This document shows positions 46,158-56,112 of a stretch of DNA of 64,000 nt, piece by piece; within the stretch, counting starts at the first letter, position 1, and every line of letters begins with the position of its first letter. A program made the position numbers and the translations under genes. The DNA is taken from the NCBI GenBank assembly GCA_015501075.1, contig JADNYJ010000049.1:1-64000 (forward strand), in the 5' to 3' direction. This DNA is from Gymnopilus junonius. Taxonomy: Eukaryota > Basidiomycota > Agaricomycetes > Agaricales > Galerinaceae. The notes beneath the pieces are model-generated. The model was not told the DNA's origin, searched no databases, and was given only the letters and a program-made list of their open reading frames with translations.

Positions 46158-49100
46158 TCATTGGAGTGTTGTTCCGGGTTTGAGGTAGAGGTTTGCACGC
46201 CACGAGGAACCGCATGTTTCCGCAGAATTTCCTACACGACAGAAATCAATGGAAGTTGGATGGATGTCATGCAAGTAAAACGCACCTTCGCAAGGCATAT
46301 CGCACTGGGATGTAGACGCAACGATGCCAACACCACCCTGTTGGTAAAGCTCGGAACCGCAGTAGCATTCAAGGCCATATTCTGTCGCAGCCATTGTATA
46401 CCCATCATCAGAGCACAAGGAGATGCAGATCTCGGTAGTCATTCCAGCTTGCGAAGTAGATGACCCACGGAGCATACGCGTCGAAGCGTCTACATAGCAG
46501 CCAGGACTTGACCACGCTGAGATAACTTGGGTAGTATAGACATTCAAAGTCCACCCGCCACCGCATTTCTGGGTGACATCTCCTCCGCAGGTGGTCTGAC
46601 AATTACTGGAAGGGATGATCGCTCCTGTCGCGCCATTGTTCTTTAATGAATCTCCGCAGTAACCTAAGACAGTCAGTCAGAATTTCTGAGGTAAAATATA
46701 GCAAAACAGTTCTAAAAATACATTGGATTCTGGGGGGAAAGCGCAACGAAGATGTTCATGTCCGATTAGAAATCAGTAGATGAGAATGATGAATAGCACT
46801 CACCCATATTCAACACCGGCATACCGATAACCAGAACAAAGATTCTGACATAGTTGAGGTGTCATGTTTGGCTGGCTGTAGCTCGCGGCGGTCAAAGAGC
46901 GACGGCTTCCTGTTGTGCCTTCAGCCACACATCCATAGCCATACCACGCCGTCGGGCTCGCTGTCGCACTTTTTGACGTGGTAGTGGTCGCAGTAGATGA
47001 TGTAGTGGTGCTAAGGGATGTTGTGCTTGTCGTTGTAGCGGAACTTGCTGTCGTTGTAGTGGTGGTTGGAGTCGTCGATGTCACGGTACTTGTCGTAGTA
47101 GGACTAGCTTGATATTGGTATACATTGATGTGCCATGGGGCACCACAGATTTGATTGTCTGAAGACAATCCAGACCATTTAGTCACAGAGCCGGAAGCAG
47201 CAATCAGAGGGAGTGCATACATTGTCCAGCACAAGGCATGTTGCAATCGCTGGCAGAGGTAGCACCAGGACTATTCAACGTGTTGGAGCACCAACATTCG
47301 TCCCCATATTCGACACCGGCGTATTTGTAAGAACCAGACTGACACTTCGCAAGGCACTTGGTGATGGTCAGCGCGTTATCCGCTGTAGGCCCATTCGAAA
47401 GCACCCGATTGTTCTGATCTTGGTAGCATCCTAGTGAAATCCAGCCAATGGTCGTAGTAGGAGCAGCAGAACTGGTTGTTGAGGTGGACGTAGTTGAGGT
47501 GTGAGATGTACTTGAGGTCGATGATGAAGTAGAGGGAGTTGAAGAAGTAGCAGATACAGTTGCCGCTATTTGCGGTATTAAGTGTCAGAGTAACTTTCCG
47601 CAATGTAAAGAACCCACTTGCAGAGCCAACCCAGGCATTGTAATTGTCTAATCAATAGCGTGAGGACTCGCACATGACGGAACCACGGAGATAACGTAAC
47701 TCACAAAGGACAGGATTGGTGATGTAAGTATAATCACTGGGTGTATAGTTGATGATCGTCTGACCACTCCTGACCATCTGCACTGTCATCTTCCCAGGTG
47801 AAAGGGGGATCTTGAGGGTCGTAACACCGGCGGGGGCGCTGAAAGTGTTCGATGAGCTCCCGCATTTCAAAGTAACTGTGGCAGAAGAAGTGGCGAAGAC
47901 AGCGGCCCACATAGAGTCCTGCCGAAAGACCAATGATTAGCCTTAAGATCCAGTGCCCGTAATCGTGGATATTGCCTACTTCAGTCCAATCCCAACCAGT
48001 TGCTTTGCCAAGGCTGTCGCTTGAGGCTATTGCAGCTGCGGGGTGAGGTCGGGCCCAAAAGTAAATCACATCTGTCTATCCATGGCCATGAATAGCTACT
48101 TCGAAATACAAAATGAGGACGAACTGTGATAGCAGGGTACGTGCCGGTCTTGAAAGCGGTGACGTAGTATTTCGACAGGTCGTACCAAGCAATATGGGGG
48201 AAATTAGTGGCATAAGTAATACCGGCGGGCTGAGCTCCCTTGATAGGTCCAAAACTGAGAATGGATGTCAGTTTATAAGACCCAGAAGGCAATAAGAAAG
48301 ACGTACTAATCAGATTCGCCGTAATCGTTCCTGCAGAGTTTGAGTTTGTAAGCCCAAGCAAGGGACCAGGCCAAACCAGTCAAACGAACCACGCACCAAG
48401 TGACCAACTCGACAAAAGTCAAAGTGTCCCGCATCTGCATTAGTTCCTGCCATCGGCTGACGATGAGCCAATCATCCCCCCGTAGATAGAAGTTTTTGTA
48501 ACTGAGGTGGGTACTAAAGGACGATAGAAAATAGAAAGTTAAAAGGAAGATTTGGGGTGTAGATGGTCCAGATTAATGAGCTTACTATAACCAGCCGCTG
48601 ATGGTAGTGGCATATCGTGTGCCTAACTGGCTAATGTCTGTCAAATAATGCTGAGTTTTAATGGGGAAGGTTGAGTGACTTTGGCCCACAATAATTGTCG
48701 TCATCGGTCTTTACAAAAGTGAACATGAGAAACGGAGAGGTGAGAATGGTGCATATGGGCGCACATTTTTGGGGTAATCGCCTTGGGGCCACGCACAACC
48801 CCAACTAGAAGCGAAAACGGATATTAAGGCCAAATGAATACATGCATTTAGCTTATAGTCTCACCAATACCACGAGTCCAAAGCGGGCCAAGAATTGAAC
48901 TGCCCCTCAAGGCCCCAAATGAAAGGCATGAGATACCCGTTGGTTTGGGCTTTCAGACTAGCCCAGCCTGAATTTCCTAAGCAGTCTCCAGAGTAACTAG
49001 AAATGAAAACTTTCCCATTAACTTTGAACTGATTGGGATGATTTGCGTAGAGCTTGACGCGGGCGACGAGGTCATTCAGGTCGCAGGGCATCGCCGTCAG

Positions 49101-49735
49101 ATCAAACGAATAAAACAGCTTGATGCCGGTACCGGATGCTTGAGCCGCTTGGTAGGCGGTAGCGACCTGTGTTCTTTGCCAGTCATCACTACCAATGTTT
49201 AATGCTATAGCGTCACTAAAAAAAATCAACTCGTGAGACCTTCCGCATTTAGTCAAGGTTGATGAGATATGGTACAGACGCGCCATTGGCCGCAATCTTC
49301 TGGATATCGTCTAACCAGTCGTCATACGTGTATGGAAAACTATAAAATACACATCAGAACGCAACTCGTTAGCTTGGTGACAGAAAAAACATACGTGTCT
49401 TGTTTGATACAGAGTAAGAATATACGTCAGAAAGAGGCTAGGCATATAGATAAAAAGACATACTTCCAACGATCTGTTGATCGAGTGCAAAGAATGTAAG
49501 ATAGTAGGGAGGGGGTTAGTGATAAGCGACTCACATGATGCATAAATACATATTTTGTCCCATCCCTCTTTTGTAGCTCAGCAGGATCTTCAGGATAAAG
49601 AATGGTCCTATTACTGAAGAGGCTCCAGTTTCGTTTGCCTTTGTACGGGGTGGCTGCCAAGGCGCGAAGGTTTGAGAAAGACGCCAATGCTGTAAAAGCG
49701 AGGACCTGATAAAACAGGAGCTGCATGATGGGCAC
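46158..49735 (-). CDS. GH71 alpha-1,3-glucanase with three WSC domains
   Basis: Start at 49735 (an in-frame Met at 49726 is an alternative) gives a signal peptide, LLFYQVLAFTALASF. The catalytic GH71 part follows: KYVFMHHIVGNTFPYTYDDW, GADAIALNIGSDDWQ, IKLFYSFDLTAMPC, HPNQFKVNGKVFISSYSGD, then WGCAWPQGDYPK-, YISQLGTRYATTISGW- and RPHPAAAIASSDSLGKATGW-type blocks, ending near 47650. Ser/Thr-rich linkers at about 47440-47600 and 46960-47110 separate WSC modules at about 47120-47440, 46560-46930 and 46158-46530, each with AGVEYG- or ATEYG-like, CxC and DCNMPC motifs. GH71 enzymes cut alpha-1,3-glucan of the fungal wall; WSC modules probably bind wall glycans. The gene has many small introns and unusual microexons of 10 nt (49464-49473) and 4 nt (49395-49398). 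It looks intact. Confidence 0.9.
46960..47110 (-). repeat. Thr/Ser codon repeat linking WSC domains
   Basis: A low-complexity run of ACT, ACA and TCA-type codons encodes about 50 Thr/Ser residues with a few Ala and Pro. It is an O-mannosylated-type linker. A second such run lies at about 47440-47600. Runs of this kind often vary in length among strains. Confidence 0.75.
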
Positions 49736-51092
49736 AGAACGAATGTGACGAGCGGATAGCCCTGGGGTTAATAAGGATGAAATGATCCTTAGATTTAGGA
49801 AGCCTGTTCACTCCAAGAAAGAAGTCGTCGGGGAGAGCCACGCGAACGCGATATGCGTCACGGTGGAGAAGAGGCGAAGGTGGCGGGTGTTAAGAAAAAA
49901 AATTTCCTTAAAAGAACATTCAACCTGAAAAGAAAAACATGTATGGAATTAGACGTGTTTTGAGTTAGTTGTCGGCGACATACCTGCCTCAGGCACCCCG
50001 CCCCTGACTAAATTGGTTAATAAAGGAGCAGAGCCAACCAGGGCGCGGAATGATTGAGTGATGGTAAAAGCGGTGCCTTGTACTTGAACAACAAGATATC
50101 GCCGGGATATCTGCTGAAATGTGGTGGCAGACCAGTTTGAACGTAGGATGGACGCGTAATTGGAAAAAAGGGAACCTGCAAATCCTTGACAGTTACAAGA
50201 TGGGTTTTGTATGCGGAAAGAAACACTGAGGTGCTTCTGAAGTTAAAAAATCTCTAATTTCCTCATCATCGAGAAGTGCATCCTCCGAGGAACAAAAAAG
50301 GGCGCGATAGGTTTACATAACCGCTTGCCGAACGTTAGGCTCCCTCGGCTCGAAATTCGATGGATTGTAAATTCAAATGGCGAGGAATTAGGGGACTGAT
50401 GCTCTTCCACTCCATCTCTGAAGAATTCGAATGAGACATTCATCTATCACAGAATAAAAATCCTTTTAGTCAAAGACATACTTAAATGTCTCTCCGCGCC
50501 GTGCTCCACATTCATCCCTGTGACAATGTATGCTGCTCGTTATAATCAATAATACGAATATAACGAAAATTGCATGATGACCAATGTGAAATTCAACCAT
50601 CAATGTGGCGTCAGGTCCTGTCAAGTCGGTGTTCTGGTGGTTGATCTACCGAAAAACGTGGTTGGATATGGACCTGGTGTGCTCCCAAGGCAATAAGTCG
50701 TACACATCCTGTCATGCGGTTATCATCACACAAGTCGAGGTTCGATTAGATGTCCTTTCACACTGATAGACCCCATCGAAAGCCAATTGGTTACTTGGAT
50801 ACGATGAGCTTGACAAGGTTCCATATCACAACTGGTTGCAGCAGACTGGAACACTCTGAAGGAATATTAAAGGCTGGATTGTCGAAGAAGCAGGAAACAA
50901 ACTGTGAGAGCTCATGAGAGGACGATGCGGAGATTAAGGAGGAGGAACGGTCATGTTTGATGTAAACCCTAACCTTACCGAGTGTTGATGGGGGTGTTAT
51001 CAGTATTGCCTTGGCTGGAAGCGAAAAGTTGTAAAAATCTCCTCGTCTTCACTTCCTATTTATCTCCTTATTATTTCACTTTCAATCCCATT
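49736..51092. promoter_or_regulatory. Divergent promoter region between GH71 and La genes
   Basis: The GH71 gene reads leftward from 49735 and the La gene reads rightward from 51093, so these 1.36 kb must contain both promoters. Pyrimidine-rich stretches occur just before the La start (51030-51085), as is usual for fungal housekeeping genes. No coding frame with homology was found. Confidence 0.5.
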
Positions 51093-52985
51093 ATGGCAGA
51101 GGTAGTCGCTGAAAAACCTGCCGATGTTCTTCCAACAACGTCTGAAATCACCACAACTAACGGTGAGAGCTCTCAGACGGCAACGGCAGCGAGCAAGGAT
51201 GCAGGAGACGTTGCAATGTCCGATGCGGACCTTTCAGAAAAAATGCAAAAGGCTATGAAGCAAGGTGAGCAACCTCATTTTTTCTACTACAATTTAACTA
51301 CAAAACTTTTGCAGTTGAATTCTACTTTGCCGATGCCAACCTTCCTTATGACAAGTGCGTTGAGCGGGAAACACCCTTTTTTTATGTGACTAACTATGTT
51401 TTCAGGTTCATGTGGACATTATATTCGAAAGATCCCGAACACTGGATTCCCATACAGACTGTGGGCTCATTCAAACGCATGCGCGAATTCAGCTCCCATG
51501 GTACAGAATGGCTAGCTAATGCCATCCGGCTCAGTAACTTCTTGGAGGTAGATGAGACAGGAACCAAGGTCCGTCGTACGACTGAGCCTCAAGAACCTAA
51601 GAATCAGTTCGAGAGGAGCGTTTACGCTGTACGTCAAACCCATGTCATCCCGGGGGGCCAATGTTCATCACATTTTCCCTTGTAATATAGAAAGGCTTTG
51701 GCGAAGAGGATGATACACTCCTAGGGCGCCTGGAGCAGTTCTTCAGCCAGTATGGTCATGTCAGTGCTGTGCGTATGAGGAGAGACGAAAAAAAGAAGTT
51801 CAAGGCATGTTTGTTAGTGTCTGAACAGAATTCTTGTGAACTGACAAAAGTACTTTAAAATAACAACAGGGATCTGTATTCACAGAATTTACTGACTTCG
51901 AAACGGTCGAAAAATTCTTGAAAGCTGACCCAAAGCCTTCATGGGACGGAAAAGAGTTGCTGATCATGACCAAGTCTGTCCTTCCCTGCATAATATGCCG
52001 CCTTGCTTCTGAACCTTTATATAATGTTTCAGGGAAGATTACTGTGAAATGAAAATCAAAGAAAAAGGACTGACTGGCAAAGGTGCCAACTTCCGACGAG
52101 AACTCATATCCGCCAAAAAATTTGATGCGTTTCGCGACATGGCCAAAGCAAATGATAAGGAAAAGAGTCCCAAGGAAGAAAAGAAAGACATCTTCCTCGA
52201 GTTTTTAGGCCACAAAATCCTCATTAAGCAGGACAATGATGGTAACGGCATCATTGACGAGAAAGACATCCCTTTCGTCAAAGGCGTAACACTCAAGTTT
52301 GATGGATGCGGCGGAGATGTCTCGTGGTCTGAAGTCAAAGTTAGTTCTCTATATGACTCCTTAATTGCACTCCTCGATTCAATTGTGTCTTCAGGATCCC
52401 ATTAAAGCAAGGTTCGATGGCAAGGCCCCATACATCAAATATGCTCGCGGGGAGAATGGCGGTCTCGTAGGTTTCTATAAGCCTCTTACGGAAGAGGACA
52501 TCGAATACGTCAAAAGGACGATAAAGACCATTAACAACCACGAGGTGACATGGTCTCTACCAACAGGCGAGTGACTCGATCCTTTCTATGACAAAAAAGA
52601 TCAACATACGACTTTCCTTCCCGCAGAGCAAGAGGAGAAACAATTTGAAATCGAGCGAGCACAAGCCGCAGCGCGCCATGCGTTCAGCCAAGGTGGTTCC
52701 AGGGAAAGCGGTGGACGTGGACGTGGTGGACGTGGTGGGCGCGGGGGTGGCCGAGGAGGAAGAGGAGGGCGAGGACGCGGTGGTGGGCGTGGAGGCAAGT
52801 CGGGCAGTCGAAACGCAGAGTCAAAAGAGAAGGCCAAGCCCGCGGGCGAGGAGAGCGTGGGCGAAAAGAGAAAGCGTGCTGTGGAACCTGATGGTGGGCC
52901 CGATGTCGGCATTCGGGGAAAGGCAGCCCCTCCTACGATCCAGGCCGCGAAGAAGGCGAAAACGGATGAAGCTGCTGCGTCATAA
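51093..52985 (+). CDS. LHP1: La ribonucleoprotein (RNA 3'-end chaperone)
   Basis: Eight exons (51093-51264, 51315-51354, 51406-51628, 51691-51804, 51870-51973, 52033-52339, 52395-52566, 52627-52985) sum to 1491 nt, 496 residues. After an acidic lead, residues about 55-135 form the La motif (VEFYFADANLPYDKFMW, HWIPIQTVGSFKRM); about 145-220 are RRM1 (KGFGEEDDTLLGRLEQFF, GSVFTEF); about 270-375 are a second RRM-like domain (FLEFLGHKILIK, IKARFDGKAPYIKYARGE). The tail has an RGG-rich stretch and a basic KRKR signal. La binds the oligo-U 3' ends of RNA polymerase III transcripts, protecting and folding pre-tRNAs in the nucleus. Introns 4 (51805-51869, AAG|GCATGT) and 7 (52567-52626, CAG|GCGAGT) need GC donors to keep the frame. 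Otherwise the gene is orthodox. Confidence 0.95.
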
Positions 52986-54684
52986 CGAAATTTTTTCATA
53001 TGATGCCAACGTTATCTTAACGCTATCCCAAGCCAAACTCTCTTCGCCTCTCGCTATGAGAAATTTTTTACCAAAACACCGTCTTCATCTCCATGTGCAC
53101 CTCCGTGACTCCATCGCCTGCAATTTATCGAAACTATAAAGCGAGGTCTTCCGATCATTGTATTTCTACTTGTTCATCTTGGCTATGCCTTGCATTATTT
53201 TTCATGTAGTCACGCATGCATTCTTACACATACGAGTAACAAAAACAGATCATTAGAAACGTGCTTTCATTGGACCGAGCCGAGGTAGAACGGACGGTTG
53301 TACTTTCCACGCATCTTGAAACTGCTGCATTCATTCAGTCACCGTATGTAGGAACAGTCCTACTAAGTACAATTACGACAACAAAACATCCACGAAAGGT
53401 GAAAGCGGGCAAACTATCCTTTCCTCATAGGAGACGGAGACTCCGGCAAGGCTTTGAAATTGGCGCCTGAACGGTGAATCCCTGATACATAATATTATTT
53501 CAAAGCCGATATCCCAAGGTTGATGCGACGGCGTCGAACGAAGTTGGCTATTGGTATTATGCGGAGATGCGGTAGGAGAAATTCGGTATATGCGCCATCT
53601 AAACCAATATGCAAGGGCAGGGTTTCGTGACGACATGCAATATTTCTGCATTTTTCATAGCCCAGGACCTGCGTTCATGAGGGATAGTAAAAACGGCGAT
53701 TCCTTCTGCAGGGTCAACCTTGGAGATTCAGTCCTCGAGGCCAGAGCACCAGCGATTTTGGCCACATCGCTAAATGAAAAATAAAAAAGTTAAATATCTG
53801 CAAGGTGGTAGCCAGAGATTTGAACCATGTCTTACTCTTTGTGCGATCGAATTACGCACTCGCAGCCATTATCACTGACCCAAAGAATGTCAAGATAAGT
53901 CGAGCTAGCCGTAAGGCCAAAGCTCTCCGTCAGTGAGTCTGCGATTGCCTTTCGTACTGTCAGATCGCTGGTAGCGGGAGGCATCATTGAGAAGCGCATG
54001 TAATGATTATTCAATGTCAACGGTTCGGATCGCATTTTCAAAATTGGTGTTTGTGCGTGAGGAGTATTGAATAGGTGGTAAGTACTACCTAGTACCTATT
54101 ACTAGCTAAGGTAGGCTCATGCACGTCCAATACATCACGTGAGTGGGTGGATTTTGCAAATTTAATAGCACTGCATCGAGGTGGAAAATAAAAGCCTGGC
54201 TGCACGTCGATTTAATTTTTAAATTGAATCGACTGGTGCAGCCAGATTTTGAATCCTGACCTAGACGGTGCTATTACAGTTCGAAGTTGGAGTACAACAC
54301 GTGACGTATGGAGTCGTGCATAGCCTACTTAGGTCACAAAGCAAACTGGAAGCTGATGTAATCGATGACCGGTATCTAGCAGTGATACAAAAAATGGAAC
54401 GAAGGTAGAACAGAGCTCTAGTATATAGCCCAAAATGTACTTCGACAAGGGAAATTATGTCTAGTCCGCAACTGCCAACCTCCCTGGCGAGTATAAGTAC
54501 ACTGTAAAAATAGACCGACAAAGGATAGATAGATACTTAAAGCGACATGATAATACATAGATAACGATACAAATGCGATTGAATGACCAGACCTTTGCTC
54601 AAATATGTTACAGATGATTGGGTTCTTCGATTTATTCCTTGATGATCGCCAGCAACATCCCCGATAATTTTGAGTACGTAGATA
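52986..54684. other. Convergent spacer between La and the APH-like gene
   Basis: 1.7 kb between two 3' ends. It contains a tRNA-like sequence at 53812-53885 (listed separately) and an inverted pair around 54195-54245 (GCTGCAC...TTTAATTTTTAAATTGAATCGA...GTGCAGC). No gene was recognised. Confidence 0.45.
53812..53885 (-). repeat. tRNA-like sequence, probably a SINE head or tRNA pseudogene
   Basis: On the minus strand an A-box-like TGGGTCAGTGATAATGG (53866-53882), an anticodon-arm-like hairpin GTGCG...CGCAC and a B-box-like GGTTCAAATCT (53816-53826) occur in tRNA order and spacing. The acceptor stem does not close: the 3' side GGCTACC has no matching 5' strand. It is therefore not called as a functional tRNA. 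Confidence 0.45.
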
Positions 54685-56112
54685 TTATATTTCTATGAGT
54701 GGCCGTTGAGAGTGCTTCTCCAACATGTCGGCAGCGCCTATCTCGTCAGCAAATTTCTGGAAAGCTTGGTCCATGTCATCGCCAGACCCAAGCATTCTAT
54801 GAAGGGCTCTACCAGTCTGGTCGTAGTCACACGCAAGAGAGTACATCCAATAAGCTAAATAAGCCCCGACATGCCCAGCGTCAGAGTCATGAAGTGCTGC
54901 GAGGCTTCGACCGGAAGGAGGTTTGACAAGAAAAGCACTGCCTTGGAACTCTGCAGCAGCCAACTCTCGATGAAAAGCATGGTGAACGACGGATCGAGTA
55001 GGTGCCGAGGATGTTGACGACAAGGAGGACGTTGAGGAGGCAGAATCGGATGAGAATGTCGAACTAGTATCTGTTTCAGTGAAATGTCCCGAAACTTCAA
55101 AGGTTGGCACTGCAAAGGCTTCCCATGGGACTGTGCCCGCGCAATCCCAGTCTAGGACGCCTACTATATGTCCGGTCTTGTCTACGAGAATATTGTCGCT
55201 GTGCAAATCTCCATGGCGCATGGGGAAAGGCCCTCGAGCGTCGCGTTCATCTACTAGGGGCATCATGGCTCTGCGCCACAGAGAGGCGACGAATTGACGC
55301 TTGAGTTGTGCAACATTTGCGTTCCCACCTTCATCTTCGTTGTCATCTAGACCTGTAGCCATGGCCAACTCTTCATAAGCTTCCGCTTGAATGGCAAAAT
55401 ATTCTTTTGCAGAGCTGAATGGACCAAGACCAAAGTCTGCACCTGGCCCAACGGTGACGACGCCTTGAGCATCTATCACGAAAGATCCGATGTGGTCGAA
55501 TGTAATACGGCTGAGTTGTACGTGGATATCGGCAATGTCATGGAGATAATTTTGCAGAATGGCGTGTTTACTTTCGTCCCCTCCTAAGGATTCCAGTGTT
55601 TGCTCGTATCCGGAACTCAGCTCTTGGATGGCTATCCCACAATCTTCAATTGTCATACCGGTAATAGCCGTCATGAGCACAAATGCTGGAAAGTCTGCAC
55701 CCAAAGGGTTTGACGGTGAAGGATGCGCGTGGTATGAAATTATTTCTGGCACCGGGATAGTAGTCCGTTGTCTAACGAGATGAAGCGCAGCTACTTCATT
55801 TAAAATTTTGCGCTCCAGCTGAGCAGCGGTGTTGAAATATGCATCCATAGGTCGCATGCCAAATCGAATTATCCAGGAAAGATTGTCGGAGAAAAAGAGT
55901 TCGAATACAACGAATGATTGGCCCCATGTGTAGTGGTCTGCGACGAGACGACAAGGAAGTTGTTGTGGATGGAATGAAGACGCGTATGATTCAATTGCTC
56001 GATGATGTGGTCTAAGCTGTTCAGCCATAGACGTTACTCGAGTGGCATATTCTGGCTCCATTATCTCGAGGGAGGCTGTAACATCTGGCCAGATATCACT
56101 GATAGGAGACAT
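54685..56112 (-). CDS. Aminoglycoside-phosphotransferase-fold kinase
   Basis: A single uninterrupted exon encodes 475 residues. The N-lobe (about 50-165) has the LVADHYTWGQSFVVFELFF strand pair and a FVLMTAITG hinge; the C-lobe carries the catalytic HGDLHSDN at residues 300-307 and the metal-binding DWD at 321-323, both typical of the APH/choline kinase family. A Ser/Thr-rich insert at about 349-372 follows. In fungi this family is large; most members do not inactivate antibiotics but phosphorylate unknown small molecules, so the substrate cannot be inferred. Catalytic residues are intact. Lack of introns is unusual in this intron-rich neighbourhood and could reflect retroposition or gene-family birth. 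The gene converges with La. Confidence 0.9.
   Translation of the reverse strand: MSPISDIWPDVTASLEIMEPEYATRVTSMAEQLRPHHRAIESYASSFHPQQLPCRLVADHYTWGQSFVVFELFFSDNLSWIIRFGMRPMDAYFNTAAQLERKILNEVAALHLVRQRTTIPVPEIISYHAHPSPSNPLGADFPAFVLMTAITGMTIEDCGIAIQELSSGYEQTLESLGGDESKHAILQNYLHDIADIHVQLSRITFDHIGSFVIDAQGVVTVGPGADFGLGPFSSAKEYFAIQAEAYEELAMATGLDDNEDEGGNANVAQLKRQFVASLWRRAMMPLVDERDARGPFPMRHGDLHSDNILVDKTGHIVGVLDWDCAGTVPWEAFAVPTFEVSGHFTETDTSSTFSSDSASSTSSLSSTSSAPTRSVVHHAFHRELAAAEFQGSAFLVKPPSGRSLAALHDSDAGHVGAYLAYWMYSLACDYDQTGRALHRMLGSGDDMDQAFQKFADEIGAADMLEKHSQRPLIEI

Noticed and set aside
47376..47603. Minus-strand frame with Tyr/Asn-rich sequence
   Set aside because: It is an out-of-frame reading of the Thr/Ser linker of the GH71 gene.
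52588..53139. 183-codon plus-strand frame and its antisense Pro/Arg-rich frame
   Set aside because: Both are shadows of the RGG-rich last exon of La; the in-frame exon gives the expected RGG and KRKR tail.
53812..53885. A functional tRNA gene
   Set aside because: The B-box is good, but the acceptor stem does not pair and the anticodon loop is 9 nt or has a mismatch, so it is listed only as tRNA-like.
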